Assembly: GCA_964461995.1 (NCBI GenBank)
Contig: CAYWXL010000001.1
Span: 62,001 to 126,000, forward strand
Source: JALSRK01 sp964461995
GTDB lineage: Bacteria > Acidobacteriota > Terriglobia > Bryobacterales > Bryobacteraceae
Reading direction: 5' to 3'
Length of the DNA stretch: 64,000 nucleotides
Position 1 is the stretch's first letter. Each line of letters starts with the position of its first letter. Below, one piece after another: positions 26,569 through 35,398 of this stretch. The position numbers and the translations under genes are program-made. Under the pieces are notes generated by a model that searched no databases, was not told the DNA's origin, and was given only the letters and a program-made list of their open reading frames with translations.

Positions 26569-26985
26569 ATGAAGGTCTTCCGCCGCTATCTGCTTCTCCA
26601 GACTCCAGGCTGGGCGCTGGCGGTGGTCGTGCTGTACTTGCTGCACCGTTGGCTCGGGCTCCCGCTGTGGGCGGCGGGCCTGCTCCTGGCGGCCGACGTG
26701 GTCAAAGACCTCGTCCTCTACCCGTGGCTGCGCCGCGCCTACGAAGACGAGTATGTTCCGGTGACGGCAAGGTTGGTAGGGGAGGCCGCCGAGGTGGTGG
26801 AGGAGCTGGCGCCGGAAGGCTACGTCCGGGTGAGGGGGGAGCTTTGGCCGGCGCGGGTTCCCGACGCCGCCGAGCCGGTTCCAGCCGGGGCGCGGGTGCG
26901 GGTGGCGGGGGTCGAGGGAAGCACGCTGGTCGTCGATCCCTCAGCCGGGGGCGGGTCCGGGGAGGGTCATGAGCGGCGGCGGTAG
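26569..26985 (+). CDS. NfeD-like membrane protein
   Basis: A 138-residue protein with two hydrophobic segments (about 10-26 and 31-46) and a soluble C-terminal domain starting near 63. The block VGEAAEVVEELAPEGYVRVRGELWPARV is characteristic of the OB-fold of NfeD proteins, which partner with membrane proteases or SPFH proteins. No stomatin or ClpP-like protease gene is next to it. It converges on the DnaC-like gene, overlapping its end by 19 bases. Confidence 0.75.
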   Translation: MKVFRRYLLLQTPGWALAVVVLYLLHRWLGLPLWAAGLLLAADVVKDLVLYPWLRRAYEDEYVPVTARLVGEAAEVVEELAPEGYVRVRGELWPARVPDAAEPVPAGARVRVAGVEGSTLVVDPSAGGGSGEGHERRR

Positions 26986-27722
26986 TCTTCGGCCCCGCGG
27001 GTGGAGATGATCTGGCACATCTCCGAGAGCCGGGACCGGGCTCGGGAGCCGATGCGTTCCTCGAGGTAGTACCGGCTGGCGAGCTCCCCAGTGCCGGCGG
27101 GGATCGGGGGATCGCCGGCCTCCGGATCCCGGAGGTTCGTCGTGGCGATGATCGGCTTGTTGTGATTGCAGCGGTGAGTGATGATCGAGGTGATCGTATC
27201 CTCTACCCAGTCAGTGATGCGGTGGGCCCCGAGATCGTCCAGCAGCAGGATCTCGCAGTCCAGGGCGGACTGGTAGGCCTCGCGGTCGGCGGCGCCCGAG
27301 TCCTTGTTGTAACTGCGCTGGATTCGCTCGAGCAGGTTCTGGTAGAGGAAGAAAAGCCCTTCGTGGCCGCGGGCGATGAGGGCCCGGAGGACGGCGACGG
27401 CCAGGTGGGTCTTACCGGTGCCGGTGCCGCCGACGAAAAGCAGTCCGGGCTTGCGGTTGCCGAACGGGAAGTTGCGCACATAGGCCCGGGCGGCGGTGAT
27501 GGCGTTGGAGAGGATCCGGCTGGTCACCGGATTGGGCGTGACGATCGAGAAGTTGTCGAAGGAGGCGTCGCGGTAGCGGGGAGGGATTTGCGCCCGCTCC
27601 TCCAGGCGCTCCTGGCGCCGCGCGAACGCACAGTCACAGCGCTCGACCGCCGAGATTCCGTTCGATTCAACGCTTCGCCACCCCGTCCCCCCGCACACGG
27701 GGCAAGAGCCATCGTTGCTCAT
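26967..27722 (-). CDS. DnaC/DnaI-like AAA+ helicase loader with N-terminal zinc motif
   Basis: A 251-residue AAA+ ATPase of the IstB/DnaC group. The N-terminus has a Cys cluster (CPVCGG at 7-12 and CDC at 29-31) expected to bind zinc, as in DnaI-type loaders. Walker A is GGTGTGKT at 98-105, Walker B is CEILLLDDLG at about 155-164, and the sensor region PIIATTNL follows near 190. It probably loads the replicative helicase. No transposase is adjacent, so it is not an IS21 istB gene. Its 3' end overlaps that of the NfeD-like gene tail to tail. Confidence 0.82.
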   Translation of the reverse strand: MSNDGSCPVCGGTGWRSVESNGISAVERCDCAFARRQERLEERAQIPPRYRDASFDNFSIVTPNPVTSRILSNAITAARAYVRNFPFGNRKPGLLFVGGTGTGKTHLAVAVLRALIARGHEGLFFLYQNLLERIQRSYNKDSGAADREAYQSALDCEILLLDDLGAHRITDWVEDTITSIITHRCNHNKPIIATTNLRDPEAGDPPIPAGTGELASRYYLEERIGSRARSRLSEMCQIISTRGAEDYRRRS

Positions 27723-27854
27723 GCTGTTACTTATTATCCCGTTTCGGCCGCGGCCGGCGGCAGGAATGCCTCAAAACGGCCGGTCCATGTTAGAGTCAAA
27801 TTGTTGCCAACCGCAGGCCCCGGAGAGTGCAGGCGGTACGCGGAGGAGTCGAAA

Positions 27855-28385
27855 ATGGCACCCGAAAGCATCAAAGAGGCACTGAAGAAGCGAGGCATCC
27901 GCCTGACGCGCCAACGGCAAATCTTGCTGGACTTGATCGACTCCTCGGGCAAACACCTTGACGCCGAGCAACTCTACCGGATGGCACGGGAGCGCGACCC
28001 CAAGCTGAACCGGGTGACCGTCTACCGGACGTTGAAGTTGTTGAAGGAAAGCGGCCTGGTGGACGAACTCGACTTGATGCATTACGACGGCGATCAGCAC
28101 TATTACGAGACCCGGCGCAAGCAGGAGCACGCCCACGTGGTGTGTCTGAGCTGCGGCAAAGTGGAGGAGTTTTTCGGGGACCCGCTGCAGAAGCTGCGCC
28201 GGCAGGTGGAAAACACCCTGGGCTACGAGGTCTCCATCGCCCGGACTGAGATCGGCGGGTACTGCCCCACGTGCCAGGTGACGCGCAAAGAAGAGCTCCA
28301 GCGGACGTCGCGAACCCTTCGGAAGAAAACCATACACCCCGGCGGCAAGGCGGCGGCCGCCGTCAGGCAAAAGACCAGGAAATGA
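27855..28385 (+). CDS. Fur-family transcriptional regulator
   Basis: A 176-residue Fur/PerR-type regulator. The winged-helix domain spans about 5-85 (RLTRQRQILLDLI, then VTVYRTLKLLKESGLV as recognition helix). The dimerisation domain has H92 and H94 and the structural zinc site C97xxC100 plus C137xxC140. A basic tail of about 30 residues extends beyond the usual length. The ATG at 27855 is set by GGAGGAG (27842-27848) six bases upstream; the frame is open further upstream but runs antisense through the DnaC-like gene. The metal sensed (iron, zinc, manganese) or peroxide role cannot be decided. The stop overlaps the next gene (ATGA). Confidence 0.9.
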   Translation: MAPESIKEALKKRGIRLTRQRQILLDLIDSSGKHLDAEQLYRMARERDPKLNRVTVYRTLKLLKESGLVDELDLMHYDGDQHYYETRRKQEHAHVVCLSCGKVEEFFGDPLQKLRRQVENTLGYEVSIARTEIGGYCPTCQVTRKEELQRTSRTLRKKTIHPGGKAAAAVRQKTRK

Positions 28386-30037
28386 GCGCCGGCGACGTTC
28401 TGCTCGTAATCATCGATCCGTCCGGCCACCGGCGTACCATTCCCCTGGGCCGGGAGCCTTTCCGCATCGGCCGCCACGCGGACAATCACTTCGTCGTCCG
28501 CGACAGCCGCGCGTCCCGGCACCACGCCCGGATCGTCTTCGCCGAAGGAAAGTACTGGATTGAAGACCTGGACAGCACTCACGGCACCTACGTGAACGGC
28601 AAGCGCGTGCGACGCCAGGTGCTGCGCAATGGGGACCGCATCACGCTCGGGTTCCCGGATTCGCACGAGTTCCTTTTCTCGACGTCACGGGGAGAACTGG
28701 ACCGGTTGCTCAGCCAAGTGCCGGCGGCTCCCGGAGGCGATGAAGCCACGCAAACGCTCTCCAAACTCCGGTCTGTGTTGGAGGTGGCGCGGGCGCTGCA
28801 ACACTCTCTGTCGGTGGACTCGGTGCTGGACGCGGTGGTGGATGCCGCCCTCGCCGTGACAGGCGCCGAGCGCGGATTCTTGCTGCTGAAAGACAACGAA
28901 GGGCTCACTGTGCGAACGGCGCGGAACGAGAGCGGGCTCTCGATTGCCCCGGACGAGCTGGAGGTGCCGGTGCGGCTGATCGGCGAGGCGTTGAAGAACC
29001 GCCGGCAGATGCTCACCATGACCTTCGCTCCGGATTCGGAAGACAGCGTCCAACCGGACACGGCCGTCAGACGGCTTCATCTGCGCGGAGCTTTGTGCGT
29101 GCCTCTGATCCGCGTCCGCACAGGCGACTTCGGAGCCACGGTGCACGCGCCGCTGAGTGAAACGCTCGGCGTGCTGTATCTGGACTCGCGGCGCAGCGCG
29201 GCAGATCTTTCTTCCGGCAACCGGGAATTGCTCGAAACGCTGGCGGTGGAGGCCTCAACGATTCTCGAGAACGCGCGGCTGCTCGAAGAGGAACGAGCCC
29301 GCCAGAAGCTGGAGGAGGAACTGCGGCTGGCGCGGCGCATCCAGGAGAGCTTGTTGCCGAAACAGCTTCCCGAGCAGGGATGGCTGCGCATCTCGGCTTC
29401 CAGCACGGCCTCCCGGCAGGTGGGCGGTGACTACTACGACGTGCTGCCGCTGGGCCCGGATCGTACAGCCGTGGTGGTGGCCGACGTCTCGGGCAAAGGC
29501 GTAAGCTCGGCGCTGCTGGCTTCACTGATCCAGGGGGCGTTCCTGCGGGGCGCGCACACCGACGAAGAGATCCGCGGCATGCTGACGAGCATGAACCGCT
29601 TCCTGCTAGGGCGGACCGAAGGCGAGAAGTACGCCACCCTTTTCTATTGCCTGTGCCACCGCGACGGCCTGCTGCGGTGGGCGAACGCCGCCCATTGCGC
29701 TCCTCTAGTGGTGCGCCGCAGCGGACCGATCGAGGCGCTGATGCCAACGGGAATGCCGGTGGGGATGTTCGAGACCGCTGAGTACGAGGTGCGGGAAACA
29801 CGGCTCGAGCCGGGCGACAAGCTGGTCATTTACACCGACGGCATCACGGACGCGCGGGCACGGGACGACCGGTTCTTCGAGGAGGAGCGGTTGCAGGACA
29901 CCGTACGGCGTTTCGCCACGGCGACGGGGGCCGAGCTTCACGCAGCGATCCTACAGGCAGTGACGGACTTCACCGGGGGCGCCGAACAAGCCGACGATGT
30001 GACCCTCGTGGTTGTCGAATACCAGCCGGAGGAGTAG
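28382..30037 (+). CDS. FHA-GAF-SpoIIE serine phosphatase
   Basis: A 551-residue signalling protein. An FHA domain (about 22-95, with FRIGRHADNHFVVRD and SRHHARIVF, STHGTYVNG) should bind phosphothreonine peptides. A GAF domain lies at about 130-310. A PP2C/SpoIIE phosphatase (about 345-550) has the metal-binding residues in VGGDYYDVLPLG, VADVSGKGVSSAL, VIYTDGITDARA and EQADDVTLVVV. RsbU-type enzymes of this kind dephosphorylate anti-sigma antagonists. The ATG at 28382 overlaps the stop of the fur-type gene by 4 bases, so the regulator and phosphatase are translated together. No partner anti-sigma or STAS gene is in the window. Confidence 0.9.
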   Translation: MSAGDVLLVIIDPSGHRRTIPLGREPFRIGRHADNHFVVRDSRASRHHARIVFAEGKYWIEDLDSTHGTYVNGKRVRRQVLRNGDRITLGFPDSHEFLFSTSRGELDRLLSQVPAAPGGDEATQTLSKLRSVLEVARALQHSLSVDSVLDAVVDAALAVTGAERGFLLLKDNEGLTVRTARNESGLSIAPDELEVPVRLIGEALKNRRQMLTMTFAPDSEDSVQPDTAVRRLHLRGALCVPLIRVRTGDFGATVHAPLSETLGVLYLDSRRSAADLSSGNRELLETLAVEASTILENARLLEEERARQKLEEELRLARRIQESLLPKQLPEQGWLRISASSTASRQVGGDYYDVLPLGPDRTAVVVADVSGKGVSSALLASLIQGAFLRGAHTDEEIRGMLTSMNRFLLGRTEGEKYATLFYCLCHRDGLLRWANAAHCAPLVVRRSGPIEALMPTGMPVGMFETAEYEVRETRLEPGDKLVIYTDGITDARARDDRFFEEERLQDTVRRFATATGAELHAAILQAVTDFTGGAEQADDVTLVVVEYQPEE

Positions 30038-30052
30038 AATCACCCTTTTCCC

Positions 30053-30814
30053 ATGCAACGCGACGACCTGTGGGCTGAACTGCTGTCGGAGTTTCTCGGG
30101 ACCTTCATCCTGATCCTGTTCGGTGCGGGCGTGGACGCCATGGTCACCCTGTTCGGCGCCGGCGCCCCGGGCGAGGTGGTCCACGGAGGCTGGACGAACG
30201 TGAACCTCGGCTGGGGGCTGGGAGTGATGTTCGGAGTCTATACGGCGAAGCGCAGCGGCGCGCACATCAACCCAGCGGTGACGCTGGCTTTCGCCGCTTT
30301 CGGTGACTTCCCGTGGAGGAAAGTCGTTCCTTACTCCGTGGCCCAAACTGCCGGGGCCTTCGCCGCTTCCGCCGCCGTTTTCTTCAACTACCGCCCGGCG
30401 TTCCTGGCTTTCGATCCACAGCTCGAGAAGACGGCCGGCATCTTCACGACCTTCCCGGCTTTCCCTGACTACCCGTTGCATGGCCTCTTCGACCAGGTGC
30501 TCGGAACGGCGCTGCTGCTGTTTCTCGTTCTGGTGGTCGTGCGCCACGCGCCGGACTGGCTCCAGCCGGCGGCCATCGGTCTGGTCGTGGTAGCGATCGG
30601 GATGTCGTTCGGCGCAATGCACGGCTACGCGATCAACCCGGCGCGGGATTTCGGACCCCGGCTCTTCGTCACCCTGGCGGGATTCCCGAACAACGGCCTC
30701 ATTGACGGCAGCGGGGTGTGGTGGGTGCCGGTCATCGGGCCTCTGGCTGGCGGTCTTCTCGGCGCCTTGCTATTCCGGGAGTGCGTCGCCCGATATCTGC
30801 CCCAGCAGGCCTGA
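30053..30814 (+). CDS. MIP-family channel (glycerol facilitator-like)
   Basis: A 253-residue channel with six hydrophobic segments and both half-helix motifs, HINPAVTLAF (near 74) and AINPARDFGPR (near 193). The Asp after NPAR is a feature of aquaglyceroporins, so passage of glycerol or similar small solutes is likely. No glycerol kinase gene is adjacent. It starts 15 bases after the phosphatase gene stops and is probably in the same transcript. Confidence 0.88.
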   Translation: MQRDDLWAELLSEFLGTFILILFGAGVDAMVTLFGAGAPGEVVHGGWTNVNLGWGLGVMFGVYTAKRSGAHINPAVTLAFAAFGDFPWRKVVPYSVAQTAGAFAASAAVFFNYRPAFLAFDPQLEKTAGIFTTFPAFPDYPLHGLFDQVLGTALLLFLVLVVVRHAPDWLQPAAIGLVVVAIGMSFGAMHGYAINPARDFGPRLFVTLAGFPNNGLIDGSGVWWVPVIGPLAGGLLGALLFRECVARYLPQQA

Positions 30815-30865
30815 GAGCAAGCCGCCCCACGGTTTCCGGCCTCGCCCTTCGCTATCCTAAGACAT

Positions 30866-32005
30866 GTGCGCGTCGCCGGCATCATGAGCGGGACTTCTCT
30901 CGACGGGATCGACGTCGCCATCGTCGATCTCGCGATCGGCAAGGAGCGCGCGCGAGTCGTGCCCCAGGCTTATGGGACCGTAGCTTACCCCCGTGCCCTG
31001 CGATCTCTCTTGCTCAAGATCTCCGACGCCGCCGCTCATGTCGGCGTCGTGGCCCGTCTTCACACCCTGCTGGCGGAGCGCTACGCCGAAGCGTTCCGGC
31101 GGGTCTGCGACCGGAGCAAGGTCCATCCTGAATCGGTCGATCTAATCGGCTGCCACGGCCAGACGATCTTCCACGACGGCGACGGCGCCCGGTTCCTCGG
31201 CAGAAAGGTCGCGACGACGCTGCAGATCGGCGACGGCTCCGTGCTCGCCGAGCGCACGGGGATCCCGGTGGTTTCTGACTTCCGCACCCGCGACATGGCG
31301 GCCGGCGGACGGGGAGCGCCGCTGGTGCCCTATGTCGATTACCTGCTGTTCCGCCACCCCACCCGGGGGCGGGTAGCGTTGAACATCGGCGGGATCGCCA
31401 ACATCACGGCAATTCCCCCGCGAGCCTCGGCGGAAGAGATCATAGCCTTCGACACCGGGCCGGGCAACATGGTGATCGACGCGTTGGCGTCCCATTATTC
31501 CCACGGCCGGGCGCGGTTCGACCGGCACGGCGCGATAGCTGCCCGGGGTCACGCCAACGAAGCGCTGATCCGGGTGCTCCTGCGGGCTCCTTATTTCCAC
31601 CGGCCTCCACCCAAGACGGCCGGACGCGAACAGTTCGGAGACGAATACGTCCGCCGCTTGCTCAACACCAACCTCGGACAGGAGGACGTCCTCGCTACCG
31701 CTACGGCCCTGACCGCAGTCACTATCGGTCATGCAATCGACCGCTTCGTCCGACCGCGAATGCGGGTTCACGATCTGATCGTCTCCGGCGGCGGCGTCCA
31801 CAACCGCACGCTGATGGCCTACCTTGCGGCCTATGTGCCGGGCGTGCGCATTCATACCTCGGCCGAGTTCGGCGTCGATCCAGATGCCAAGGAAGCGATC
31901 GCCTTCGCCATCCTGGCGTACGAGACCTGGAGGCGCCGGCCGTCGAACCTACCGGCGGCGACCGGCGCGCGACGGCCGGTGGTGCTGGGCAAGATTTCGC
32001 CGTAG
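30866..32005 (+). CDS. anmK: Anhydro-N-acetylmuramic acid kinase
   Basis: A 379-residue sugar kinase that phosphorylates 1,6-anhydro-MurNAc to MurNAc-6-phosphate during recycling of peptidoglycan. The phosphate loop IMSGTSLDGID near the N-terminus is diagnostic, followed by GCHGQTIFH, NIGGIANIT, FDTGPGNMVID and VSGGGVHN. The start is a GTG at 30866. The length fits the family (about 370). It follows the aquaglyceroporin on the same strand after 51 bases. It fits well with the wall amidase elsewhere in the window, though the two are not linked. Confidence 0.95.
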   Translation: MRVAGIMSGTSLDGIDVAIVDLAIGKERARVVPQAYGTVAYPRALRSLLLKISDAAAHVGVVARLHTLLAERYAEAFRRVCDRSKVHPESVDLIGCHGQTIFHDGDGARFLGRKVATTLQIGDGSVLAERTGIPVVSDFRTRDMAAGGRGAPLVPYVDYLLFRHPTRGRVALNIGGIANITAIPPRASAEEIIAFDTGPGNMVIDALASHYSHGRARFDRHGAIAARGHANEALIRVLLRAPYFHRPPPKTAGREQFGDEYVRRLLNTNLGQEDVLATATALTAVTIGHAIDRFVRPRMRVHDLIVSGGGVHNRTLMAYLAAYVPGVRIHTSAEFGVDPDAKEAIAFAILAYETWRRRPSNLPAATGARRPVVLGKISP

Positions 32006-32048
32006 GGCCGGGCGCCGCCGTCGGGACGAGCCGGCGGGGCGAAGCGAG

Positions 32049-32792
32049 ATGAAACGCGCCACGATCCGTTTCTACGCCGAACTCAACGACTTCCTGCCAG
32101 AGCCTGGCCGCGCGCGGACGCAAGAAGTCCGGTTCCACGTGGAGCCGTCCGTCAAGGACGTCATTGAGAGCTTCGGCGTGCCCCACACGGAAGTAGACCT
32201 CGTGCTGATCAACGGCCGGTCAGTGGAGTTCAGCGAGCGGGTGCACGACGGCGACCGGATCGCCGTCTACCCGATGTTCGAATCGATCGACATTCGGCCT
32301 GTGCTCAAGGTACGGCCCGAACCGCTGCGGGATCCGCGCTTCGTGCTGGACGTCCATCTCGGGCGCCTGACCGCTTATTTGAGGATGCTGGGATTCGACG
32401 CCGTGCGGCCGCCCGGCGCGCACGACGAGGAGCTGGCGCGGATCTCGAGCTGCGAGCGCCGGATTCTGCTCACCCGTGACCGGGGACTACTGAAGCGCAG
32501 TGAGGTGACCCACGGCTACTGGGTCAGAGAGACGCGCCCGCGGCGGCAGTTGGCGGAAGTGGTCCAGCGCTTCGACCTGGCGGCCCTCATCCGGCCCTTC
32601 ACCCGGTGCCTGCGGTGCAACGTGGAGCTGGAGCCGGCCAGCCGGGAAGCCGTCGCCCAGCGCGTGCCCGAGGGGGTGTGGGAGCGCCACAACGAATTCC
32701 GGACGTGCCCGGCCTGCGGCTCGGTCTACTGGAAAGGCTCGCACTACCAGCGGATGAAGCGGCTCATTGAGGAGGCGTGCGAGGGAAGCTGA
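32049..32792 (+). CDS. Ubiquitin-like / Mut7-C RNase fusion with zinc ribbon
   Basis: A 247-residue protein in three parts. Residues 1-85 resemble the beta-grasp Mut7-C_ubiq domain (ThiS/MoaD-like; VDLVLINGRSVEFS, DGDRIAVYPMFES). Residues about 95-180 are a PIN-like Mut7-C RNase domain with acidic residues D101 (FVLDVHLGRL) and D144 (LLTRDRGLL). A zinc ribbon uses C187xxC190 and C220xxC223. The combination is a known bacterial architecture of unknown RNA target. The start codon follows the anmK stop by 43 bases. Confidence 0.82.
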   Translation: MKRATIRFYAELNDFLPEPGRARTQEVRFHVEPSVKDVIESFGVPHTEVDLVLINGRSVEFSERVHDGDRIAVYPMFESIDIRPVLKVRPEPLRDPRFVLDVHLGRLTAYLRMLGFDAVRPPGAHDEELARISSCERRILLTRDRGLLKRSEVTHGYWVRETRPRRQLAEVVQRFDLAALIRPFTRCLRCNVELEPASREAVAQRVPEGVWERHNEFRTCPACGSVYWKGSHYQRMKRLIEEACEGS

Positions 32793-32920
32793 GCCGCCGG
32801 CGCGTTGCCGCCCTGCTGCGGAAGCGGGATTCCGAAACGCCTCCGCGCTCCCCTTGCTCGTTGAAAACCAGCGGTCTCCGTTGACGCCGCGGCCGTCAAG
32901 TGATATTCGTTAACACCGTG

Positions 32921-35374
32921 ATGCTGCGAACGGGGACGTTGCTGTTTTCCATCTTCCTCTCGTGGGCCGCCGCGGCCGAGGTCGCCGACGTCGTGTCGGT
33001 GGGCCACGAGTACCGCCAGGACGACCTGCCGTCGATCGCCGTCTCGCCGGACGGCTCGTTGTGGGTGGCGTGGTTGAGTTTCGCCGGCGACCGCGATGAC
33101 ATCGGCATCCGGCAATGGGTGGACGGCAAGTGGGGCAACCTGCAATGGGTGCCGGGCACAAGCGGCGATAGTTGGCTGCCCCAGGTGGCCGTGGACGCGA
33201 AAAACGGCGTCTGGGTGGTGTGGTCCCAGATGAAAGACTCGAACTGGGACCTCTATGCCCGGCGGTTCGACCCGGCCAGCGAGAGCTGGAGCCGGCTGCA
33301 CCGGCTCACCACGCATCCGCTGCCCGACGTCAACCCACGGCTGGCCACCGACGGCCGGGGGCGCTTCGCGCTGGTCTGGCAAGGATTCCGGGGCCGCAAC
33401 AGCAATATCTTCCTGAAAGTGTTTGACGGGGAAAAATGGTCGCCGGAATACCGGGTGACCAGCCATGCGGCGAACGACTGGGACCCGGCGGCGGCTTTCG
33501 ACTCGTCGGGACGCGTTTGGGTGGCTTATGACAGCTACCGGAACGGGAACTACGATGTTTTCCTGCGGCGCGTGGACAACGGCGAGCCAGGCGAGGAGAT
33601 CACGGTGGCGGCGACGCCCCGTTTCGAGGCCCGGGCCACGGTGGCGGTGGACAAGGCGGACCGTGTATGGGTGGCCTGGGAGGCTGGCGGCGTGAACTGG
33701 GGCAAAGACCAGGGCTACGTGATCCGCGACCGCCAGCCCGGCTTCCCTTTGGGCCGTTTCCGGCAGGCGCGGATCCGCGTTTGGGAGAACGGGCATTGGA
33801 GAGAGCCGGCCCAGCCACTAGCGAAAGTCTTTTCCCGCCCTGACAACACGTATGCGCCCCATGTCTTCCCGGACGGCAAGGGTTCGGTCTGGGTCGTTGT
33901 GAAGATGCGTGACACTGCCGCGCCCCCCGGCAGCAAGCGCCAGCGGGGTTACTGGGAGTATTGGGTGACGCGATATGAGGGCGGCGGCTGGGCCGAGCCG
34001 TTCGCCTTGCCGAATTCGAAAGGGCGGTCCAGCACCCGGCCCAGCGCTGCCGCGGTCGCGGACGGCTCCTTGTGGATCGCCTGGGAGACGGACAACCGGC
34101 GCGTGGGCTTCTACCACCGGCCGTTGCGGCAGCAAGTCTACGCGGGCCGGATTCCGGCTCCGGCGCCGGTGAGCCGGTTCGCCTGGGGCAAGCCGGCCGA
34201 AGAGAAGCTCGATGTTCCGCAGGGCCATGAAAACGAGGCGGCCGACGTGCGGGCGATCCGTACGTATGTGGCCGAAGTGGGCGGCAGACGGCTCCGCATC
34301 GTCCGGGGCGACTTTCACCGCCACACCGAACTGAGCTGGGACGGCGGCGGCGGCAACGATGGCAACCTGCAGGACTTCTACCGCTACATGATCGACGCCG
34401 CGGCCATGGACTTCGGCGCCTCGACCGACCACCAGGGCGGGGCTTGGCCCTACTGGTGGTGGTACACGCAGAAGATGACGGACATGTACCACGTGCCCGG
34501 CGCCTACGTGCCGATCTTCGGCTACGAGCGCTCCGCCACTTTCCCGTTCGGACATCACAACGTCTTCTATGCCAAAAGAAGCGAGGCGCGGGTGACGCCG
34601 TTCTTCATGAAGCACGGCGTCGAGCAGTATTCGCTCCCACTCCGGCCGATGGGAGACGAACCCGGCATCGGGACGGGAACCCTGGTGGAGAACGACACGG
34701 AGCTTCTCTACGAGGACATCCGCGGCCGTCACGGCATCGCCATTCCTCATACTTCGGCGACCCGAATGGGGACGGACTGGCACGCCAACGACCCGGACCT
34801 CGAGCCGGTGGTCGAGATCTTCCAAGGCTGCCGGACGAGTTACGAGCGCGTGGGCGCTCCGCTCGTCGCTGATCCGGAAAAAGACGCCGCGCATATCAAG
34901 CGCGCCGGCTACAGGCCGGAAGGGATGGTGCACAACGCTTGGGCGAAGGGCTACAAGTTGGGCATCATCACAAGCTCTGACCACGGCTCGACGCACATCT
35001 CCTATGCGATGGTCTACACCGACGATTTCTCCCGGCAGGGGATCCTCGATGCGATCCGGAAACGGCACACTTACGGGGCGATGGATAACATCATCCTGGA
35101 CGTCCGCATGGGACCGCACTTCATGGGAGATGAATTCCGCACTGGAAAAGCGCTGCCGATGCGGGTGAAGATCCATGCCCCCAGGCCGATTTCGAAAGTC
35201 GATATCATCAAAGACAATGCCGTTGTTTACTCTTCTGAGCCGGGCGCCCGGGACGTTGAGTTCGAGTTCCGTGACGAGGCTTGGTCCGGCGGACGGCATT
35301 TCTACTACGTAAGGGTTCAGCAGAACGACCGCATGGTGGCCTGGTCGAGCCCGTTTTTCATCAATTATGAATAG
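32921..35374 (+). CDS. Secreted beta-propeller plus DUF3604 (PHP-like) protein
   Basis: An 817-residue exported protein with a signal peptide ending near AAAAEV (about 1-18). Residues about 30-440 contain regular repeats of the type SPDGSLWVAWLS, DAKNGVWVVWSQ, DGRGRFALVWQG, SSGRVWVAYDS and KADRVWVAWEA, which predicts a propeller. The C-terminal half (from about 460) is a DUF3604/PHP-like metal-dependent hydrolase region: GDFHRHTELSWDG, FGASTDHQGG, PIFGYERS, FGHHN, HTSATRMG and SSDHGSTH supply many possible metal ligands. The enzymatic reaction is unknown. It sits directly upstream of a Tat-exported sugar isomerase, consistent with secreted carbohydrate or phosphoester processing. A weak TTGACG at 32881 lies in the upstream gap. 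Confidence 0.8.
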   Translation: MLRTGTLLFSIFLSWAAAAEVADVVSVGHEYRQDDLPSIAVSPDGSLWVAWLSFAGDRDDIGIRQWVDGKWGNLQWVPGTSGDSWLPQVAVDAKNGVWVVWSQMKDSNWDLYARRFDPASESWSRLHRLTTHPLPDVNPRLATDGRGRFALVWQGFRGRNSNIFLKVFDGEKWSPEYRVTSHAANDWDPAAAFDSSGRVWVAYDSYRNGNYDVFLRRVDNGEPGEEITVAATPRFEARATVAVDKADRVWVAWEAGGVNWGKDQGYVIRDRQPGFPLGRFRQARIRVWENGHWREPAQPLAKVFSRPDNTYAPHVFPDGKGSVWVVVKMRDTAAPPGSKRQRGYWEYWVTRYEGGGWAEPFALPNSKGRSSTRPSAAAVADGSLWIAWETDNRRVGFYHRPLRQQVYAGRIPAPAPVSRFAWGKPAEEKLDVPQGHENEAADVRAIRTYVAEVGGRRLRIVRGDFHRHTELSWDGGGGNDGNLQDFYRYMIDAAAMDFGASTDHQGGAWPYWWWYTQKMTDMYHVPGAYVPIFGYERSATFPFGHHNVFYAKRSEARVTPFFMKHGVEQYSLPLRPMGDEPGIGTGTLVENDTELLYEDIRGRHGIAIPHTSATRMGTDWHANDPDLEPVVEIFQGCRTSYERVGAPLVADPEKDAAHIKRAGYRPEGMVHNAWAKGYKLGIITSSDHGSTHISYAMVYTDDFSRQGILDAIRKRHTYGAMDNIILDVRMGPHFMGDEFRTGKALPMRVKIHAPRPISKVDIIKDNAVVYSSEPGARDVEFEFRDEAWSGGRHFYYVRVQQNDRMVAWSSPFFINYE

Positions 35375-35398
35375 TTGCCGAGGACAGGGAGAACACAG

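Noticed and set aside
27162..27854. A long upstream extension of the Fur frame
   Set aside because: It is antisense to the DnaC-like gene and the true start is fixed by GGAGGAG before ATG 27855.
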